Translations under genes and position numbers: made by a program | Notes under the pieces: generated by a model | Databases searched by the model: none | Seen by the model: the letters and a program-made list of their open reading frames with translations, nothing else | Told to the model about the DNA's origin: nothing | Source of the DNA: Euptelea pleiosperma | Taxonomy: Eukaryota; Streptophyta; Magnoliopsida; Ranunculales; Eupteleaceae | Length of the DNA stretch: 64,000 nucleotides | Direction: 5' to 3' | NCBI GenBank assembly: GCA_035048495.1 | Contig: CM068552.1 | Coordinates: 25,732,154-25,796,153, forward strand | Shown: positions 58,331 through 64,000 of the stretch, piece by piece | Position numbering within the stretch: position 1 is the stretch's first letter | Layout: each line of letters begins with the position of its first letter

Positions 58331-58765
58331 TGTAGATACATAAAAATAGTAACTTGTATGTATCACGACTGATACACCCGCAAAGCACTTAATCAATTCC
58401 CAAAACCCTTAGAGCCTCTTAGACTAACACGTGGCAGAGGGAAGCATATAAAAATAAGAATTTGTAGAAAGAAATGGATCTTTTGCTGGAAAGGGGAGAG
58501 AGGTAGAGGCTGAATGTAGAGAAAAAGGACTGCTCTTTAATGTCTAGAAAAAGAGTGGATAATGTAAAGTTGGCCAGAGAATGGCTTCCCTTGGACGTAG
58601 TCGTCGGCAAGAGACTGGCGACGAACCACGTACGTATGTTGTTGTTTGTTTTTATTTATGTTTTTAATTTATTATGCTTATTATATGATTAATGTATGGT
58701 TATTACTTGTGGAGGGAGGATCGGAGATCAGAGATCAGACGGCAAATCCGATTTTATCCCTTCCA
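58331..58765 (+). repeat. 3' LTR of copy C
   Basis: It starts TGTAGATACATAAAAATAG directly after GAGAGGGGGCTTAT and ends TTATCCCTTCCA. It lacks the minisatellite of the 5' LTR. Confidence 0.85.
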
Positions 58766-58770
58766 ACCAC

Positions 58771-60032
58771 ACAGATGAAGAAAAGCACATTAGCCTATCA
58801 GAAATTTGCACTTCTTAGTATTGAACCCACCAGGCGGATGAACCCAAAGGAAGCTCTAAATCGTACTTTTAACAAATACATATATTTGCATATGTTGATG
58901 TACAATTGGTAGGACATTTGAAGATCACTTCTGTACGGAGATGGAGAGGCATTTGAGTTATTTATAAGAATCAGAGAAAAAAATGGAGAGACGGAGCGAC
59001 GTAACGTTTGGGTTATTTAGAGGTGGTTTTGCAATCAAAACATGACAACTCTTGGTTATCCCGTCTATATTAATGCTACACTGTATCGAAGCCCATCTAC
59101 AACTCATGAATCGTATAAGCCACTACCTACATAAGGAAACTCATTCAAATCGTAATAGTTATGCTATAAAGAATCATCTATAAAAGAAGGAAATAGTTAT
59201 GCAATAAAGATTCTGCACCACTAAAGGAAAAATATTTAAATCCAAGACCGTGTAATGGCTGTGCAAGGGAGAGGGAAAGACATAGAAGGGAGAGAGAGAG
59301 GAGAGGGAGAGACATTTTGGGAAGGTGAACAAACGTTTTAGGAAAAAGAGACGTTTAGAAAATTGAAGAAATGGTTTTATTGGAATACCATGAAGCTATT
59401 ATAAATAATGATTTTAAAAACTCTAAAATACCCTTAATTTGTTTAGTTACGTAAAACAAAGTGTGAAGGTTGTTTTTGGAAAATACAAAAAATTTGAAAA
59501 AGAAGCCACGTGGATGAGAGAGTTGCAAAGCATCTCACTAAATTGGAGAAGAGAAAATGTCTGGCATAGTAGATGAGAGAGGTTAAAAATGGGGGAAGGG
59601 TTTTTTTTTTTGGGAAACAAATGGTGGGATAAAGATAGGGGGTATTTTTGGAAAAACTATTGGAAAAAAGATGGGGAGAGCGCTACTTCAGCAGTGCACA
59701 GCTTTAGTATAGATAATAGATTAAAAATATTTTTTTAAAAATAAATTTATATTACGAACCTGACAATATCACACCCCTTCGAACTCTCTTTCTTCCCAGA
59801 GATGGAGGATCAGATAAACCAATGAGGGAACGGGGGGGAAGAACACTAAGGTTTCACTGACAAGCCCTTGAGGAGTGAAGGGACTCATATTCCTTTCTAT
59901 CTGGTACTTATTTTCTCGTAAAGTAAGCACATATCCACACCTTAAGTCAGCGACACGCACTAATCAATTTTGTTTTGAACCAGTCGGGTTGGTCACCGCT
60001 ACGACTAGTTTGCATTAGCTAGGTCAGGCTCC
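58771..60032. other. Gene-free stretch
   Basis: No coding region or clear element is seen in 58771-59760. Bases 59760-60032 are less AT-rich, contain a run of G, and may be of different origin; they continue after the solo LTR at 61591. Confidence 0.4.
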
Positions 60033-61590
60033 TGATATTCACTCAAAAGTGCTTATTTTAAGGCATTATCCTTATAGTGTTGTCGCATTATCCTACGTAA
60101 AACTTATCTTTTCGTCGACTTTTCTACGTAAGAGTTTCTTCCATTACGTAGAACGCATTCTTTAGATGAAAATCGACTATTTGCATGAAATATACGCATT
60201 TCAGATAGTCCAGTATCAAGCCATTTTAGTTGAATCTCATTACGCGCTTTTTCACTTGTAGGAGACCCTATCGGGCGATTTTCGAGGACTGGCTAGTCCA
60301 CGATCAACCACAGAAGACTTCTATCAAAGCTTAAAGAGCCAACATGCTAGGATAAAATGATAGAAGACATGTACGGGCAAAGTTAGAAGATCGTAGAGTC
60401 AGAACAAGGACTAAGAGAGAGAATAATAGATGGAGACCAAGAGCAGGACTTAGCTGTTAAAGGCCGCACCAATTAATATCAAAGGATAAGTTTGACTAAT
60501 TGGTGGAGCGGACGAGAGAGAATAAAGAAGAGCAGGGTTCAAGACCCTCCAATGCTTTTATTTTTGTATTTTTCTCTCATCTCTTTCCTATTTCTCTCTC
60601 TATTTATCTTGGCCCATGACCCATGCCCATGCCCATGCCCATTTGCAACAAGAAGAGAGAATTGGTCTCACTTGACAGATTCTTCTTTCCCCATATCTCT
60701 CTATCCTAGTCACTCTCTCTCTCATCTAACTAACCCATTCCCAACCGTTGGATCTCTCTAGATCCAACGGTGAGATCCAACGGTCATCATTTTTACAAGC
60801 AAAAAAGAAAAAAAAAAGTCTATAAGAGATTCATTATCTCTCCTTCTTGGGTTGGTTCCCTCCCCCTTCTCTTCCTCTTTCTTCTTTCTTTCTCTTCTTC
60901 TTCACCTTTCTTCTCCGGCGAGCAACTCCATTAACGCTTCCACCTCGAAGTGCAAAGCGTCAAACAGCAACGTCTCCTTGCTGCCCATTCCATTTGCCAC
61001 AATCAAAGGCTACAATCCTCAATCCTATTGAGTTCTATCCAATAGAAGTTGCACCATCTACCTCTTCAATGGTAAGCTTCTCTCTAATTCATCTCTCTAA
61101 TCTTCCTACCTTCTTTCTCTCTTCTTTCCCTCTCTACCTTTACATGCTTTCTAGGGTAATATTTTAATGGCTTTCTAGATTAATTTGGTTTAATGTTATT
61201 TCCATTGTAAAACATTTGAACAAGCATTGTAAGTATTTATTTTTAGTTTAATGAATAAGTTTTAAATTCAAGTTTAAGTTGTTTTCATTTATTGTGTTTT
61301 TCATTCTCGTTTCTCTTATATTTTTTTTTTCATTCTAATAGTTCTAACAACAATCTCAAGCATATTTTAAATCAACCTTCACCATTCTCACCCTTCCATT
61401 TATTTCGAGCATTTTTTGATTATTCTTGTTTCTTATTGTGCTAACTAATCCCGAGTGCGGACGATATCCGACACGAGCCACTGTGCAAGTCTACTTATTT
61501 GCAGATTAAGTGAACCAATTCGGAGAAATTATAAATATTGTTGAGATCTAGGGTTTTCGTAACCAACGACGCGAAAAAACCCTACTTTCA
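60033..61590 (+). mobile_element. Solo Athila LTR, short variant (1.56 kb)
   Basis: It starts TGATATTCACTCAAAAGTGC and ends CCCTACTTTCA with a perfect target duplication GCTCC (60028-60032 and 61591-61595). It is about 1 kb shorter than the other LTRs but keeps the same ends, the CCCGAGTGCGGAC block and AACCAACGACGCG. The tRNA-like block lies near 60494-60548, with the B-box GGTTCAAGACC. Confidence 0.95.
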
Positions 61591-61894
61591 GCTCCTCGTG
61601 CCACTCCCGGACAACTCCCCAGCCTATCACATGGTAGGTAGGACCGAGTCAATCATATTAGATATGTCCATCGGAATGAGCACTGCTCGTGAGGAATAAA
61701 AAATCTGCTATATTTGGATACAGTAAGCAAATCTCCTCGGTTCACTATCCTTCCCCCATGGATGATATGGCTATAAAAGAATGGGTGAAAAAAGTTGTCG
61801 TGTTAGATCTCTGTTTTTCACTGGTTCATGTTCCGATTGTTAAAGTGGGGTTTTCTCCTTTCTAGACTAGTATTCTACTTCTCGGGAGTATATC
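61591..61894. other. Unassigned stretch, continuation of 59760-60032
   Basis: Composition differs from the AT-rich surroundings. A short frame MDDMAIKEWVKKVVVLDLCF (from 61758) is seen, but I recognise no protein. It might be an organellar insertion; I cannot confirm this. Confidence 0.2.
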
Positions 61895-63300
61895 TGTCAC
61901 GCCCTGAATTCGAGCACTTAAATCTACCCCGAATGCCTATAGATCAGTCCGTTTACCTAAGATCCAGGGTGTGATAAAAAAATAAAATGTTCAAGAAAAA
62001 TAAAGAAAATATCAAGAATCACCATCGTGATTGATAAAGAACGGTTCAACTCCAATAGTCAAATAATGCGGAAGCGTAAATAAGCTATTACGGTGGAATA
62101 ACCAAAATCAAAATCAAAGTCAAACTTTTAATTTTGGTCAATGTCTCTAATTAGGGTCTCTATAATTACCTAGAATTTATATCAAACATCATTTGTGAAA
62201 ACACTTAAGCAAAAACGCCAATTTAAGATAGTTTTGAAACTTGATTTTCGCGGTTCAGAGAAAAATGGTCAACTTTTGGTCACAATTCAAAGTATGTCAA
62301 AAAATTATTTTTCTTGGAGGATTTTATTCTAAAAATCATAAGATACAACTTTAACAAATGCACTTTGGCTAAAAATGACATTTACAAATTTTTGGAGTCT
62401 GTTCTCTACTTTCAATTCAGCCCTAATGGTAACCGTCAAAATATGTAAAAAGTAAGATTTTTCACTTGTATTAATTTTTATTGTTTTGATTGGAATTCAA
62501 ATCAAGCAAATAATATGGGTTTTTATTTACTCAAAATAAACTAAATTCACATTTAATAAAAATCATGTGGTCCTATTTTACAACTTATGGAAAAATTAAG
62601 ACAAATGTTTGTAAAAATAAGATATTTTGCAGTCAGGCAGTTTTGACCTCGTCTTAGTAAAATAGCTCTACACGATACGTCTTATCGAATCTGTTGACCC
62701 ACTATATATAGATGGAAAGATAACTTAAAAACCTATAACTTTCATATTTTTCCCTTGACTAGATTCGGTCATCTAATAGGTGCCAAAGTTGCTTAAAGTC
62801 AGAATAAGGATCTGATTATGCAAAATCAGCACATAAATTTTGAGATTTGTGCCAAACTGCATCCACTTATATAACTTCTAAAATCATAAAATAAGTTAGT
62901 TAAATACTACATTGAGTTAGGGTCCTAACCTCATTGGAATTATATTAAAATATTATCGTATGAATATTTTATGTATATTTTCGCATAGGATGTTGGAAAA
63001 CACAATGTGTTCAAAAAATAGAAGTAAAGTAATCCAGTCAAACCATTAATGGTCCCAACGACCCAAACATGTTAAGAACCCATTATTATATCATTAAAAC
63101 CCTTAAATAATTTAATCAATAAATTCTTCTTCAATCTCTGTGCCATTAATCGACTTCTTCTCTTCCAGAGTATCCTCATCACCGAGATCAACAAAATCTG
63201 AAATGTTTCAGTGTAATACCGTGACCGAAAGCCCAGTAAAGTACAACGAGTACACAAGACAATGAAGATAATCCAATCATAATTATTTTAGCATATTAAT
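61895..63300. other. LTR-like stretch of unknown family
   Basis: TGTCACGCCCTGAATTCGAG at 61897 resembles the start of several plant gypsy LTRs (TGTCACGCCCCGA...). The following 1.4 kb is AT-rich with no frame of note. No partner LTR or primer site is in view. Confidence 0.25.
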
Positions 63301-63754
63301 CAACATATTAACCCAAAATCAAGAAGATCAAACCATCCAAAATAACTAATCATGATTGTGGATATCGTATTTTCCAGCGAATGATATGATGACACGTGTA
63401 TTGGTTACACACGTGCGGCATCAGAACAATGACACGTGGTGTCATCCTTCGTGCGTAAGTAAATGTGCCGAAGATATCATCAGAGGCCATAACCATCCCA
63501 TCACTGTCACACAACTTCCATTAATGAAAGTGCCACGTGTCAGGTTGGAATGATTAGAAGAGAATATCTTGAGGCAGAGTTACTAACAGAATGCATTAAC
63601 GCTTCAGCCTTTAATATGTCGGGAAGTATTCAATCATGCCCAACATATTAATGAATGACCCACTTGACAGAAATGACAATTATCTCACCTCGACAAGATC
63701 CAGCGGTCCACATGATTTGATTATTGTTTTTAATGGGGGAGATGTTCAATACAT

Positions 63755-63935
63755 CCCGACAAGATTAGATAGCCTACTTGACAGGATTAAACATCATCTC
63801 AACCCGACAAGATCAGATAGCCTACTTGACGGGATTAATTTTATCTCAACCCGACAAGATCAGATATCCTACTTGACGGGATTAACTTTCATCTGATCTC
63901 ATCAAGATCATACAACTAGTTTGACGGGATCAACG
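63755..63935 (+). repeat. ~48-bp tandem repeat, about four copies
   Basis: CCCGACAAGATCAGATAGCC followed by TACTTGACGGGATTAA recurs at 63755, 63803 and 63850, with a diverged unit near 63898. The open frame across it is a repeat artefact. Confidence 0.85.
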
Positions 63936-64000
63936 TATTTACCAAAACTCATGTATTCCTTTTGATAAATATATATAAAAAAAAAAAAAAAGAAAGAAAA
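63931..64000 (+). mobile_element. Start of another Athila 3' non-coding fragment
   Basis: GTATTTACCAAAACTCATGT, then TTTTGATAAA and an A-rich run, matches copy B at 27669-27720 (just past its G-rich block). The fragment continues beyond the window. Confidence 0.65.

Larger units (their letters stand above)
51214..58765 (+). mobile_element. Complete non-coding LTR element (copy C, LARD-like)
   Basis: The 5' LTR (51214-51956) and 3' LTR (58331-58765) share the start TGTAGA.A.ATAAAAAT and the end GATTTTATCCCTTC. The flanks are a perfect 5-bp duplication ACCAC (51209-51213 and 58766-58770). A primer site TGGCGCCGTCTGTGGGAA (51960-51977) and a purine tract GAGAGGGGGCTTA (58317-58329) are in place. 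The 6.4-kb interior has no gag, protease, RT or integrase, so it must be mobilised in trans. It carries a solo Athila LTR (53739-56351), another old LTR-like sequence and two tandem arrays. Confidence 0.88.

Overview
This is a plant nuclear window, most likely from an angiosperm with a repeat-rich genome. Three things point there: Athila-type Ty3/gypsy retrotransposons, several classes of short plant DNA transposons, and one split gene for a plastid-type signal peptidase with GT-AG introns. I cannot name the species.

Layout. (1) Positions 1-7031 hold no intact gene. They carry broken pieces of at least two unrelated host genes: one SNF2/SWITCH2-like helicase exon on the plus strand and three collinear hydroxypyruvate reductase (HPR1) exons on the minus strand. 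The region ends at 7031 in a CACTA-type terminus that lies inside the gag gene of a retrotransposon. (2) Positions 7032-33519 are a nested stack of Athila-type elements. An old decayed copy (A) is cut by a reverse-oriented solo LTR (7149-9773) in gag and by a 13.8-kb complete copy (B, 18028-31791) in its 3' LTR. A further LTR fragment follows. (3) Positions 33552-34730 hold a ~110-bp minisatellite with inverted relatives. (4) Positions 35963-48121 carry the only apparently functional gene, a 194-residue type I signal peptidase in six exons. Its two large introns are filled with a LINE tail, a hAT-type MITE with 8-bp TSD, a copia-like remnant, a tRNA-derived SINE-like unit, a Mutator-type MITE with 9-bp TSD and a LINE RNase H fragment. 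(5) Positions 50703-51058 are a second Mutator-type MITE. Positions 51214-58765 are a complete non-coding LTR element (C) with a perfect TSD, a minisatellite-swollen 5' LTR and a solo Athila LTR inside it. (6) Positions 60033-61590 are a third solo Athila LTR. Beyond it lie LTR-like sequence, a 48-bp tandem repeat and the start of another Athila fragment at the window edge.

How it works together. Apart from the signal peptidase, with two upstream G-boxes and a pyrimidine-rich leader, nothing here looks expressed as a host gene. The retroelement coding regions carry many stop codons, mostly one C-to-T or G-to-A change from a sense codon. Three of the Athila insertions have been reduced to solo LTRs with intact 5-bp target duplications, which suggests repeated insertion, methylation-linked decay and LTR-LTR recombination. 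The Athila LTRs also carry a tRNA-like segment with pol III A/B-box resemblance, which I did not expect in this family.
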